Source: Athripsodes cinereus (lineage: Eukaryota > Arthropoda > Insecta > Trichoptera > Leptoceridae). From it: 64,000 nucleotides of DNA. A program made the position numbers and the translations under genes. The notes under the pieces are model-generated. The model saw only the letters and a program-made list of their open reading frames with translations. It made no database searches and was not told the origin of the DNA. Shown here piece after piece: positions 33,270 to 44,975 of this stretch; the stretch's first letter is position 1, and every line of letters starts with the position of its first letter. Location of the stretch: the NCBI GenBank assembly GCA_947579605.1, contig OX388310.1:4154001-4218000 (forward strand), read 5' to 3'.

Positions 33270-33765
33270 ATAAAACAATGTTTTATTCTACTATTGTTGT
33301 TAACTTTGTTGAAGATAGAACATTATCATGTACAGCGTCCTCGAGGTGCTGTGGCACAAAGATGGCGCTTTAAATACTCTCCGTTATTTAGTTATTTATT
33401 TATTGTTTTATTCTGTGAGAGAGACGTCTTTCGTCTTATAAGGACATTGTCAATTGACAATGTTTTATTCTACTATTGTTGTTAACTTTGTTGAAGATAG
33501 AACATTATCATGTACAGCGTCCTCGAGGTGCTGTGGCACAAAGATGGCGCTTTAAATACTCTCCGTTATTTATTTATTGTTTTATTGACAATGTCAATTG
33601 ACATTGTCCTTATTTTGATTTTATTGTCAATTGACAATGTCCTTATAAGACGAAAGACGTCTCTCTCACAGAATAAAACAATAGTAGAATAAAACACTTG
33701 TTTAATTTATTTTGATATGGAATTCTACTACCTAAACACCGACACAGTGAACAAAAATATGTACT
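33270..33765. mobile_element. MITE family C, copy 2, with internal duplication
   Basis: A block of about 110 bp (TGTTTTATTCTACTATTGTT, CAGCGTCCTCGAGGTGCTGT, GGCACAAAGATGGCGCTTTA) occurs directly repeated with a 180-bp offset (from 33277 and 33457). The core GAGAGAGACGTCTTTCGTCT (33418-33437) has its inverted partner at about 33650-33670, and ATTGTCAATTGACAAT palindromes occur three times. It ends with the complement of the TAGTAGAATTCCATAT and GTGTCGGTGTTTAGG flank of copy 1. Nested or partly duplicated palindrome. Confidence 0.65.
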
Positions 33766-34144
33766 CAATACAATCATTTATATGAAATACAAACATATAT
33801 TAGAAACTAAACAATACTACCTATATCACACTAATTTCTTACAATAAATATTTTAACAAAACTAACCAACTTTATATCCATCTTCATATGATATGTAGTT
33901 GGGTGTTAACTATTTAAAAAAATTGATGTCAATGCAATAAAATAATACTTAATCAATAGGTACATACGGTTCGACGCGCTCAATAGGTGTTCCTTTTTCT
34001 TCTACATATCGACGTGCCCTGTGCACAAACCTAAATTTTACACCAGAGCGATTTAAAGTTTCTATGAAGTTTTTTTGACATAACTTTTTTCAATTCGAAA
34101 TATTTACTTGAAAATTGGCAACTATTATTCAATTAATGTGTGTA

Positions 34145-34425
34145 TTTACTCACATATGCGTCGGAAAGAAAACAATATCTACCAGCTTAACTACCACTTG
34201 AGTTGTTATACGCAGGGACAATATTATTTTGTTTTTAAGGCAAATGATTCATTGCATTGATATGATTCTAACTATTTACTTAAAATGTTTATATTTATTA
34301 ACAATAAGAACTTATTTAATAAAAAAACAAGAATGGTTGTTATTTCTGGACTCAGAATTAACGTAGTTTCTTCCTTATTAGTATTTTCATAAACCTTTAT
34401 TTTGTCCGACGTATATGTGAGTAAG
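34145..34425. mobile_element. MITE-like element with 21-bp terminal inverted repeats
   Basis: TTTACTCACATATGCGTCGGA (left) and TCCGACGTATATGTGAGTAAG (right) are inverted with two mismatches, 240 bp apart. No coding frame. Confidence 0.55.
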
Positions 34426-34519
34426 TGTCATACACTAGCAATTTAGTGAATATGTATGTGCAGATATCTTACAGAAAATAAATGTAATTTGGAATAATAA
34501 AATCAAATAGGTACTAATA

Positions 34520-34675
34520 TTAAGAGTTAGTTGGAAGAAATCGCGCCTCTGCGATAAACTCGCCCTCTGTATATTGATTGTATGATTGTCTTTGTTTGAA
34601 ATGTATTTTTGTGTAAATTTGCTTGTTATCAATGTACAGTAAAGAATAAATAAATAAATAAAAAAAAATAAATTT
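34520..34675 (+). repeat. LINE 3' end with TAAA tail
   Basis: GTTGGAAGAAATCGCGCCTC, GCGATAAACTCGCCCTCTGT and AAAGAATAAATAAATAAATA match a common insect LINE 3' UTR pattern, also seen at 48475-48622 and 54740-54836. Confidence 0.5.
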
Positions 34676-35147
34676 ATACTTTTCGTGGGCATTGTGCACT
34701 TGTGTAATAATTCTGTGTTACAAGTTATCTTCCTTCCTTTTGTGAATAAAATTGGATTTTTTTTAATATCAATGTAATATTTAGCAGATTCTTTTCACTA
34801 GGAAAAGTTAGATCAAAACAATGAAACATTTTTTTAAACACGGATAAAAGTATAATTTGTTATTAATAACAAGATTTCTAGAAAAATAACGATTTCGTCT
34901 AATCAATTAGTGAAAATAAATACCTTTCAATATATATGTATACTATACCAATATTATTTTGTCGCAAAAAATCATAATAACATTGGCATTATTTAGGATG
35001 AAATACTTATTGTAATTATGGTTAGAGGAATTAAGGTACATTGATCTTTATATTTTATGTATGTAAATCATACAATGTAGGTTTATAATATTTTATATAT
35101 GTATGGCACATGCGCTGGCTTACACAAAACAATGCATCAACATGTCC

Positions 35148-35375
35148 AACGTATATCGACTTAAAGTCACTTACTCAGATATACGTCGGCTTCTTTTAAT
35201 TTCTTGGTGCACTTAGGCACATATACGTTTTAAAAAAGGGTCAAATATCCAAAATTTTGACCCCATTAATTTCATCATTGAAAATATACGATATTTTAAG
35301 ATACCTACTTAGTGTAAAAAAAGCGATTTTGTCAAAAATGTCACTTACACACATATAGATACGTAGGGCGCGTCG
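35148..35375. repeat. Possible relative of the 34.1-kb MITE
   Basis: GTCACTTACTCAGATATACGTCGG (35166-35189) and GTCACTTACACACATATAGATACG (35340-35363) carry the terminal motif of the 34,145 element, here as direct repeats; the pair TATATCGAC / GTCGATATA is inverted outside. Weak. Confidence 0.3.
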
Positions 35376-35384
35376 ATATATTTG

Positions 35385-35535
35385 TGTCATAGAATTTCTG
35401 TGTCTGTATTTTTCTGTTATATTTTGTTATTGTCTTGATTGTTTGATGTGTATGTACAATGACAGCGAAAAGGTTTTTACTGTAATGCTGTTCATTGTTT
35501 CATTTATATAATAAATAAATAAATAAATACTGTAT
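35385..35535 (+). repeat. Probable LINE 3' end with TAAA tail
   Basis: Ends ATATAATAAATAAATAAATAAATACT. The upstream TTGATGTGTATGTACAATGA is of the same general type. Low confidence. Confidence 0.35.
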
Positions 35536-35764
35536 ACATTTTCAATAATAAACAAGATAAAACATTTAAACTGAATGCATATCTTGTAAAGGGGGATTTC
35601 ATTGTCTATAAAAAGTGGCTATAGGTATATAAAAGTAAAATTTTTGCTGTTGGATATATGATAACCACTGTTTGGACACAACTCATTTCGAGAAAAAGAT
35701 GAGTTGTGTTTACAAGAAGTGTCATTTGACGATCTTCAAATAAGGTGATTTCAACTATGTATGA

Positions 35765-35955
35765 TAACTGTCCCATAACTGGGGCAGCCAGCAGATCATT
35801 TGCATTTGCATGCAAGCTGTCCTCTCTGTGCTAACAAAAAATAAGGCTTTCAAGATTGGTGGCAAGCTTCATTGCTGAGTTTTAGATATAGAACATCTTC
35901 ATTTTCAAACATCTGCCTTTTACAGTACACTTTAAAATTTGCAGAAAAGTGTGGG
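35765..35955 (-). repeat. Repeat family A, copy (minus)
   Basis: AACTGGGGCAGCCAGCAGAT, GCATGCAAGCTGTCCTCTCT and GGTGGCAAGCTTCATTGCTG. Continues into the upstream part (TGCCTTTTACAGTACACTTT). Confidence 0.6.
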
Positions 35956-36497
35956 TTTTACATGTATTACATAAAGTAAATTCGTTATATAATTATAAAC
36001 CACTATTGACTAATAAACTTGTGTTGTTTGATTACATAATAATTCTTTGGTGAAGATTTCAAAATAGAACCGTATTGGTTTGTATCTTTCCGATAGTACC
36101 CACCTACATACTCGTACAATGTGGCACAGAGTATAAAATTGTACATTTAACTGCTTTTGAAGGATATTCTCAAGAGTATTCCATAGAAAATATAAAAATA
36201 TTAAGAAGTATACAATGTATGCCATACGTAAAATTCCTTGACATCAAATTGCACAGTATATTCGAGTGAGTGATTCTTTAATGTCATTTCTTTGACAAAT
36301 TCAACGAAGCTTACAAATATACTATGTATTTTCAGACTTCCCTGTCAGACAAGAAACTTCATGAATAACTTATGTGAATGTATGCATTAACCCGAATATG
36401 TTTTCATAATATATGAAATGAGTAATCAATTAATTCTAAAACAACAAGCCTACAAGTGGTTTTTTCACGTCATAAAAAACATAGTATCAATATTTTT

Positions 36498-36605
36498 ATA
36501 CTTACTTACTTATTTCCGATGACCGAACAGCCCTTGTAGGACCTTTGCCTCCGAAACAATAGATCTCCAAGCCTTTCTATCCTGAGCAATGGACTGCCAG
36601 TCGTC
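36498..36605 (-). pseudogene. LINE C-terminus with (TAAG) tail
   Basis: Minus strand: DDWQSIAQDRKAWRSIVSEA, KVLQGLFGHRK and a stop, followed by TAAGTAAGTAAGTATAA. A-Q-D-R-x-x-W-R-x-x-V is the shared C-terminal signature of endonuclease-reverse transcriptase LINEs. About 35 codons survive. Confidence 0.65.
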
Positions 36606-37896
36606 TTTAGCATTATTTATCAATATTTATCATTTTTTATCAGTCGTATTTTTCAATATTTTTATCAAAACTTAAATTTAACGACAGTTCTTTGTAGTGG
36701 AACTTCATTGTAGTAAGAAATTGTATTTAAGCAAGATATTAAGTAACGCTACCGTGACTTAATTAATTTAACTTATTTTGGAAGAACTGGCCATAGGAAA
36801 CAGCGACGAGATATTTTTCATTAAAGCATTTACACAATGTCCATTCAATTACTATATTTAAGAAAATCGCTGTCAAATTTGGCATAACAATGATCATTTT
36901 TTCAAATCATTTTTTTTACACATTTTTTTACATAAGATTTATTGATTTCGGGATCTTTTGGCATCTCTCTGCTGACAAAAAAGTTAGCTCACATGCATTA
37001 TTATTAAACATTTCAATACATACACATAGTTGGTATGTGAAAGTAAGATTCTCATAGATACAACATCTAATACTGCATAGCACAGTCCTAGAACTACTTG
37101 TGTCTTTGATGAAAACAGACAAAGGAGCACGTGCTTTTATAAACGTATCACGTACGTTGGGTACTATATACTATAGACTCGCACTCATAGTAATAATAAT
37201 TTTGCAGTCTTCAGCATTATACCTACTCGTATTCTCTCATCGTCATACTCGTTTGTAAAAATATCCAAGTACCTATCTATTAGTGTCGTGTCTTCCATAC
37301 AAGCACAAAAGCCGGACAATACTTGAGTTTTTTAAGCTTACAAATTACAAAAAAACAAAAGATCTGATTACTTACAAGTAATAACGATTAAAGAATTTAA
37401 AATTCCGTTTACTTGAGTCGGCTCGTAACGCGAAACACAAATACCTATTTAGCGTCTTCATGCAACTGTAATAAAGATTACCAAAGGCAAGAACTAAAAT
37501 ATAGCAGTTTGTCTCGCTTGCACATGTGACTGCTTACGGGGCTTTTTTCTGCTGTATTTTTTTCTCGCTCATACAGTATTATGCCATTGGATTGGTGATT
37601 ATTACACATGATGTAATATCGCATTTCTATTTTACAGATTTAATAATAAACGCGGCGGCAGAATTGCCATCCACACTTCTCAGCATTATACAACCAGATA
37701 AGTCTCCATATGATCAGTCATGGTCACACAAAAACTTAACAGTCTAATGCCGGGAAAAATTCACTTATCCAGATATACAGGATATCAAAGGATTAGGCTC
37801 AGAACGCGGGTTCAAAATACCAGCATTGTGCCTGAAATATCTTATTATTGTATATCATTTTTATATCAGTTTTTTTTTATATTTAAAGGTTTTATC
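36606..37896. other. AT-rich spacer
   Basis: Nothing recognised apart from CAGTTTGTCTCGCTTGCACA at 37503-37522, whose complement is at about 7078-7095. Confidence 0.35.
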
Positions 37897-37945
37897 AATA
37901 TGGCGTTCCGTTCTCTCTATTAACCCCACCTGAGACACAAGTTTT
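37897..37945 (+). repeat. LINE family E, 3' tip
   Basis: ATATGGCGTTCCGTTCTCTC followed by CCCCACCTGAGACA matches the 3' end of the 18,960 and 23,605 copies. Confidence 0.5.
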
Positions 37946-39435
37946 ATTCATATTATTTATTTATACTTACACGTACTTTATACTTTCAAATAATGTTGTT
38001 TTTAAATACATTTGTGTTATGAGTAGGCTTACCCAGTATAAAAACTCGAGACACGCCGCTGCGATACACTTTTACTGGAGATCTCCTTTTCCAAAGAGTT
38101 TAGTAGTTACACAATGTCGTATCATAGAGTATATAGGAAATATCTATATGTTGGTATTTCAATGGTCTCACAATGAGTTTTCCATCAGCAGATTCTTCTA
38201 GACTTTTTGTAACTTTGTTGGTTTAAAATTTCACTTAACAGCCGTTCTTACCTAAGGTACAAATTAGATTTAGCTCTAGTGTTTTCAGGCAAAAATTTTT
38301 AGTAGGCGCAGAGAAAATTATTCAAATAATTAATGAAATAGCTTTATAAATAAATATAAGCCAAAACTTTATATGCAAAAATATTCATGGGTATAAAAAA
38401 TAGTATGTTATCACATATAAATAAAATTTAAGTTGTATTTATTCTATAAATTGAATTTATTTATTTCCTGATTCAAAAACAGAGCGAGTACGGTCTCACA
38501 TCCGGCTACTAGGCACGCCGTGGGCCCTCTGAATCTTAAAATTTGTGAAACTCGCTATATTCTTGATTATTGCACATAATAACGTTATATATGTAGTATG
38601 CACGGTAAACAACATACCATATTATTATATAAATAATACAAATGGTTGAATTATAAACATTTTCCATGATTTTTTATTTTTGATGAAATTTATTTTTGAT
38701 GTGTATGCAGTTTGTCATAATAATTAAGAAAATCCAAGCGTTGTAAATAAATAACTCAAGGTGTTTTATAAAAATCATCATTGCGACGGTAATCTTCAAA
38801 AAGATAAAATCGCATTTATAAATGTTCAAAATATTATATTAATATAAAAAATAACATACACGTGATCCAGAATTTAAAATATTTAAAAAATTAAATGGTT
38901 GTAGTTTTGCTAATTCATTTGCATAAAATCACAAAGAAGGGGTGTAGAGCCCTCTTAAGTATATAGATCTTTTGCAAGGTATTTCACCTGTTTGTTTAAA
39001 AATCGTACGAACAATAACAAGTTTATTGTTAATTTTATTAAATAAAATATAAAAATATATTATTGAGCACTGTTTAATCTCCACATTGTTAGTAAAACAT
39101 ATATTTTTATATTTTATTTAATAAAATTAAAAATGGATTTCCACAGTGTAAACACAAAAACTCTTGAATTATTAAATTTATTGTTGTTTATTTTTTTTCA
39201 ACTTACATTTGAATTATCTGTAAGAAATCGCCATATACTCGACATCCTAATACCTTTTCATTATATTTTAATACAATATTTGCCTTGTAAATAATATGTA
39301 TACTACCTCAGTCACTTTTTCAGCTCTGCTTTCTCAAAGCATTCACCTTCAGCAAAGATATTCACCGGTATGCTGGAAGAGATCGATAAAGCCAACAAGT
39401 TCTGTTTCCACGATAGGCTTTCGGTTTCTAACCTA
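37946..39435. other. AT-rich spacer with one GC-richer patch
   Basis: A patch at 38480-38537 (GAGCGAGTACGGTCTCACAT...CACGCCGTGGGCCCTC) and an open stretch at 39325-39430 stand out from the AT background but match nothing recognised. Confidence 0.35.
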
Positions 39436-39444
39436 ACCTAACCA

Positions 39445-39605
39445 CAACCAACTCAAAGGTGTAAAGATGGTTTTAATGTCTTATACCGTGATGTTTACAA
39501 AACCTGTTCCAACAGGAAACTTGAAAGCTTACAGGAAAAAGGGGACACCTATCTTTACCCGGGGACTCCACGAGTAAACGAATTAAATCCAGGAAAGTTA
39601 TTATT
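39445..39605 (-). repeat. Repeat family A, upstream part (minus)
   Basis: CGTGATGTTTACAAAACCTG, GAAAGCTTACAGGAAAAAGG and CCCGGGGACTCCACGAGTAA correspond to the part of family A beyond the ATCGCTGAA block (compare 8300-8410 and 48950-49020). Confidence 0.5.
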
Positions 39606-39974
39606 AATTGGACATTTCTTATTAGATACGATTCCAGATAATTCCGTTGTTATATAATAAAAGCTACTACACATTACGTTTCAAGATATTCAGGTATGTT
39701 TATATGATACGAAGTATAATATAGGATGGTTAGTATAAGAAGATAGCAGCTGATAATTCTTGAGATGGAATGTTGAGTCGTATAATTTTATTGATTCTCT
39801 TCCTACATAAACTTATCCGACCACAAAGAAGTAGTAGAGAACATCGAGGAAGCATCATAAAGCGCTCCCTACTTAGGTGAATATTTTACACACACATACA
39901 TGAAAAGCATAGGAGATAAGTTTTAAGTAAATTGGCGATCTAGTTTTACATTAACGTTCTTTGTCTTTATTCTT

Positions 39975-40125
39975 TTCGCTCTTCAACGTTTCTCTCAGGA
40001 GCACAATAAAAAGGGTAGAAATAGCGCTCTTCAAGAGTGATTCTTTGCCAATAAAATCTCTTCTTTTCACGACATAACAACCACTCTGATATCGTTGTCT
40101 ACCACACCTATAAGTCAAAATCGCT
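39975..40125 (-). pseudogene. Degenerate LINE family D copy
   Basis: TCGCTCTTCAACGTTTCTCT, AGGAGCACA and CTCTGATATCGTTGTC align with the 24.9-kb copy but with many changes. Confidence 0.45.
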
Positions 40126-40139
40126 TATTGTTTTTTTTG

Positions 40140-40385
40140 ATCAACATATCTGAATTTTTTCAGTAAGTATATTTTCGAGTGTTTTGTAGAAAAAAAATAT
40201 TATAAAACATCACGTTTTAAGACATATGACATCTTCAATTTAGCGACACCGTATGTCTCTCATCCTTAATGTTTTAACTTTTATTGCCACTGAGAAGACG
40301 ATTTGCTAGTTTACTACACATAGTTGTTATGCTGGCTACACCACTTGTGGGAAATACCATAATGGTTTAAATTAATGGAATTTTT
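40140..40385 (+). repeat. Repeat family A, copy (plus, long)
   Basis: TTTTCGAGTGTTTTGTAG, AACATCACGTTTTAAGACAT, TTTAGCGACACC, TTATTGCCACTGAGAAGACG and ATGCTGGCTACACCACTTGT. Covers upstream, central and 3' parts. Confidence 0.6.
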
Positions 40386-41035
40386 CAACTTTAACGTGCT
40401 GGGTAATTTTGAGGTACGAGAGATTATAGAATAAAATCTCCAATATACAACAGTTGTTGCAGATAATTTGTTTTTCTTGTTTTATTTCATAGCAATGCAC
40501 CCGAGTGCAATTGAGTGAATTGTGGCTTGCATAAAACTGAAACATAATATATGTATATCTTCGGTAAATTTCTCACATATATCATGTCGCGTGTAAAATG
40601 CCTTACTTCCCTCTTACATCACATTTCCATTGGTGTTTAGTTCTCCATTCTCCACCTGTGGGGAAGATTTTATGTGCGGGGAGGAGCACATAGACAAATA
40701 ATACATCACACATTACCTACCCAAGTAGTAAGTTCCTACCCTTTGTATCTACAATGGAGGAGGCATAAATGTCACCGCAGCATTCAATTACATTCCTCAT
40801 GTTTACAAAACACTATCCCGTTTTATTGATGTCTACCAACTATTTGGAAAATGGAACCGAAGGTCAGTAACTCATTATAAATATTCTGCTGTAAGGTTTT
40901 CAGTGAGTATTCTTTAAATATCACGTATAACCTAATACATTTATAATCTTCAATTACATATTCAGCGATGCTTCCCATAATACTGAATGACTTATTTTTG
41001 TTGGCACAAATATAAAGGCCACTAAGTATTAAGGA

Positions 41036-41130
41036 GAGCGTTGGGACACCTTTTTCACTTCTTCCGATTAGATTTTCCACAATGTTGCATTGTGTAGACA
41101 TGGTTATCCAATCGAGATATCTGATTGATT
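41036..41130. mobile_element. Half copy of the MITE that hosts the LTR element
   Basis: GCGTTGGGACACCTTTTTCA, CTTCTTCCGATTAGATTTTC and TATCCAATCGAGATATCTGA match 16792-16880. The opposite arm was not found. Confidence 0.6.
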
Positions 41131-41964
41131 TTAAAATATTATTTTATTCGTTTTGCACTGAATTGCTCCTAAACTTGACTAAAAAAGTTGAGAAAAAAGG
41201 CAAGCATTTATTTTAAATCATCCATATAAAAGTTAAATGAAGATAAAAATGAATGTTTGTATAATGATACTAACCGTTTTTTTACATTCAAGAGGTAAGC
41301 ATCTCCTAAAAATACTCAAAATATAAGAGAATCGATTTTCCCAAGAGTCGATGTGTAAAAAAAACATCCGATGTTTTTTTATGAATACTCCCCATATTTT
41401 TTTTTCCACGTTGTGGTTTCTCCGTATAAATATCTTATCGCGAGTGATTCAATTTTATGGATCGAAATATATTTATCTTATCATGCTAAGCACCACATTC
41501 ATGTTAGTAGAATATACAAAATGATGAGAAAGTATTCGTCTATAAATTTTTAGTGTTACAATATTGAGATATATTATAAAGCTTCGCATAGTGTCAATAT
41601 ATTACACTACGCCAATTTACCCTCTCGAAGTAAAAACACATTGTGCACACAAACTCTCAACCACACGTTACTCATAAGAAAGATTAAGCCTTCACTGATT
41701 TTAAGTTTGGCTTAAATCGTTCCCGGCCGTCATGATATTGCTTTTGCCGCATTCTGATCAAATTCAAATAATTGTTCTATGAAGAAGATAAGGAATAATT
41801 TATTTTCATATTAGATCTTGCTATGAACTATGCAATTTTTCAATATACCTTTAGTATTGATTTAACTGTAGTATTGATTTTTGATATCATTTTTATAATG
41901 CTCAGATGGTCAGTGAATTTTTGGTGTTATGGGTGTCACTGACACAAATAGTAAGCTAGAAGAT

Positions 41965-42225
41965 ATGCATCTGAGATAATATGGGCACATAAAAAGGAGA
42001 TAACCAGAATACACCATTAATACAGTTATGCTAATGAATCTCCTTCGATATTCATCAAGAGGGAGACCAAAGAATACCTGGATGATATAATGCGACAAGA
42101 ACCTGCGGGAAAATGGTATGGATGAAGATGACTAGCTGGCTCCAGCAGCCTTTAGAGGCAATTAGATGGGATAGTGCCAGGAAGAAAAACTATTGTATGA
42201 GGTCAAAATTATCAACAACCTCAAG
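41965..42225 (+). pseudogene. Degenerate LINE C-terminus
   Basis: Plus-strand fragments read MLMNLLRYSSRGRPKNTWM, then MDEDD and further pieces with frame breaks. R-G-R-P-K-x-x-W is the usual LINE C-terminal landmark. Multiple stops. Confidence 0.55.
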
Positions 42226-43261
42226 ATAGAAGGAAGTAGCGATGATTCCTAGAGTAGGCAAAGATCCACGTCGCGGCGATTTGTCAATGAGACATTTCTG
42301 GTGATCCCAAACCATCTGTATCCTGTTGACGGTTTGTTGGAAGCAATTAGTGCTAACTCTCTGTACATTAATATGAATATATTTTCATGACAAATTGTTT
42401 ATAACCAACGGGTAAAATAAATATAAGAAAAAGCTCGTGTTATTGAGAGCAGCGTTTGAGAATAAGAAAAAGACGAAAATATATAAAAAAAAAAATTCTG
42501 TAAATGGGTAAAATCTTAAAGTTTTTCTTGTTTCCTTGTTTATTCGTTTCTCAACACGGAATATGGTATTATTACATCCAATACCGGACTAACGAAATTT
42601 ATATAATACCCTTTGCCTCGTCATCCCTAGGGAAATTATTGCAAAGACATCACAATAATTCTTCAAATATTTTTCTTCCTTCAAGCAAATTCAATAAAAA
42701 AATTCGCACAAATAAACCGTAATGAACGGTTTGCCCTGGAAAATTGAAGGAATTTATAACTTTACTAGCTTTTTACCCGGCTATAGTTGTTTAATTAACA
42801 ATTTAACTTGCTGGACGAAGAATTTTCCGACCAACCTTATTTAATTTGTTAAGAAATGCATAGTGATTCCCACTTATTCGACGCCTGCTGATGCGGAATG
42901 TATGTCATAATAATGACCTAAGAAGAATGATTAATTTTGATTAACCGCTCTGTAATTAATTTGCATGTCTTGTGTACGGTTATTATAACTATTATACGGT
43001 TTGAAACAGTAATTTGTGAAGATACCATGGATTACGTACATTTAAACCAGCCTTAGCCGATTTGTAAGCATTGAAACAACTTTCAAGTTTCCTACTAAAG
43101 GGAGTTTGCACAATCTGTTCATTGTGCAGATGAGGTGTCTGAGGTGTATATATTCTAATATTATATTTTGGTATGTAAATTATGTCTTTTTGCATAGCCT
43201 TAAACTGTTCATATCTAATGATGATAAGATATGTTTTTTATATAAACTTGTTATTTTTTCC

Positions 43262-43370
43262 TTTGATTTTTGTTATAAACCCAAATACAACCTTTCACAG
43301 TTAGCTTAAAGCCCCAGTCGTAAAAAGGAAGTTTGCCGGGACCTGGGATTATAATACGCACTTCATTTGC
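43262..43370 (-). repeat. Poly-A-tailed repeat (family P), copy 2, partial
   Basis: TTGTTATAAACCCAAATACA and AACCTTTCACAGTTAGCTTA match 46510-46560, with a shortened middle. Confidence 0.5.
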
Positions 43371-43482
43371 GCGAGGCCGAGTCTTTACCTCCAAGTTACC
43401 GACAAACTCATATATTTGATAAAAATACGATTTTTTTTTTGTTTATAACAGATGTGAGTTCGAATAGAAGGAACCAGGGGCC

Positions 43483-43622
43483 GTAGACAAACCGTACTTA
43501 GCGATCGAAAACTGGCGAATTTTTCGACAATCTATCTTTAAGTATCGTGTAATTATGCGTTATTGTTGCGGTTATTGTCGAAAATTCCTTTCTAGTCGAT
43601 CGCCAAGTGCGTGTTTGTCTAG
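43483..43622. mobile_element. Hairpin element, about 140 bp
   Basis: TAGACAAACCGTACTTAGCG, ATCG and TTTTTCGACAAT on the left are inverted on the right as ATTGTCGAAAATT, CGATCGCCAAGTGCG and TGTTTGTCTA. Imperfect arms of about 48 bp around a 45-nt centre. Confidence 0.6.
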
Positions 43623-44183
43623 AGGGTCAGCTCCAACTACTTGTCGAACAAACCATAATATAAAGTCACACAAACAAACATACATACCTATATTGGAACA
43701 AATATTAATAAGATTTTTAAGGTTGGATTAAAATATTATTATTATTATTCAACAGATATTTCCATTATTATAATCATAATAATATTATAACGTTTAATGG
43801 TTTGTGAGCTTTGATGAGGGTATTGAAAAATATCAAGTCAAAACATTTAACAAATGGTTAAATGATTTTCATAACCCTCACTTGTACACATTAATAAATA
43901 AATGATAAACTAACATTTATAGTAGGTATACTTCAGTATTATATACATAGGTTATAATCGAAGAGAACGTAATTAGATTCACGTGATAAAGTCTCGTGAT
44001 TTTCGGACCTCCATACTTACACACGAAAGAAGAAAAATAAAGAGAAAAAAATAATGAATAAGAAGGATTATATTTTCAAATATACCCATGGAGACCCCAA
44101 AATTTTAAAATCCCTGTGTTCGCAAACACTGACACACGAAAGATGATGAAAAAAAGTAATGAATAAGGATTATATTTTCAAAT

Positions 44184-44510
44184 ATAATTGTGTCGGTGCA
44201 CACGTAGTAGAATTCCATAAATATGTAATTTCAAATATTCAAATTCAAATATTCAAATATATTTATTAATTGATAATTATACAATTTACAACAATAATCA
44301 TTTACTTATAATTATACAGTAAGCAAAACAATTCATTCCCTCAAATATGAGCAGAGCTCGTGCTTTGAGGGATAATTTGAAACAAGTGTTTCTTTCTACT
44401 ATAGATTATTGATTCCGAGAGAGACGTCTTTCGACTTATCAAGTCATTATCAATATCAATCAGATTGATAATCAATCAATAATCTATAGTAGAAAGAAAC
44501 ACTTGTTATA
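44184..44510. mobile_element. MITE family C, copy 3, split by a LINE
   Basis: Left piece TTGTGTCGGTGCACACGTAG then TAGAATTCCAT (44188-44217) matches the copy 1 flank. The hairpin part has arms 44381-44414 and 44474-44507 (AACAAGTGTTTCTTTCTACT and its complement) around the core GAGAGAGACGTCTTTCG. The arm bases differ from copy 1 yet pair with each other. Confidence 0.6.
44222..44377 (-). mobile_element. LINE 3' end inserted in MITE C (family Q, copy 1)
   Basis: The complement of GAGCAGAGCTCGTGCTTTGA and GGGATAATT marks the coding end; the tail is the complement of TTCAAATTCAAATATTCAAA. The second copy is at 47100-47235. Confidence 0.55.
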
Positions 44511-44679
44511 AATTGCATACATTTATGTTAAAACAACGGTTGGCTACTCAACATTATTGTGGTTTATCAATCGGTGCCGCCTGACACGCAATTTATGCCC
44601 AAAGTTCGTCAACATGAAGACACACCATCAACTTAACCTGCAGCACTGAAAGATCTGTAGGCCTAGTCAAAACACATTT

Positions 44680-44975
44680 AAGCGTTACGTTTTCGTTTCG
44701 TTTTCGTTCAAATAAGACGAGGTTGCGAGAACGCGTCGATTTTCGGAGCTACTTGTGTATTTTAGTTTTCAATTTGCTTCTGAAGCTGGTGACAGTCTGA
44801 TTTTCTCTCAATGGCACCGGTAGGCGATTCCACCATAACCGGCCCAACAACATCAAAATCCCTGTCATAGAAATTAGAATTACCAGCTCTATTGAGCTCA
44901 GTAAGAGAAGAGGTCTTCTAATGGACAAGTCAAGAGGACAAAGCTCTGTGAGGCACGATGGAGCAAATAATGTAG
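44680..44975 (-). pseudogene. CR1/L2-type LINE C-terminus
   Basis: Minus strand: NRLPVPLREN then QTVTSFRSKLKTKIHK and a stop near 44758, preceded by an FDVVGPV-type stretch. Frame needs indels in places. The signature is shared with 22213-22448. Confidence 0.6.

Noticed and set aside
39429..39444. Interstitial telomeric repeat (CCTAA units)
   Set aside because: Under three units; expected by chance in AT-rich insect DNA.
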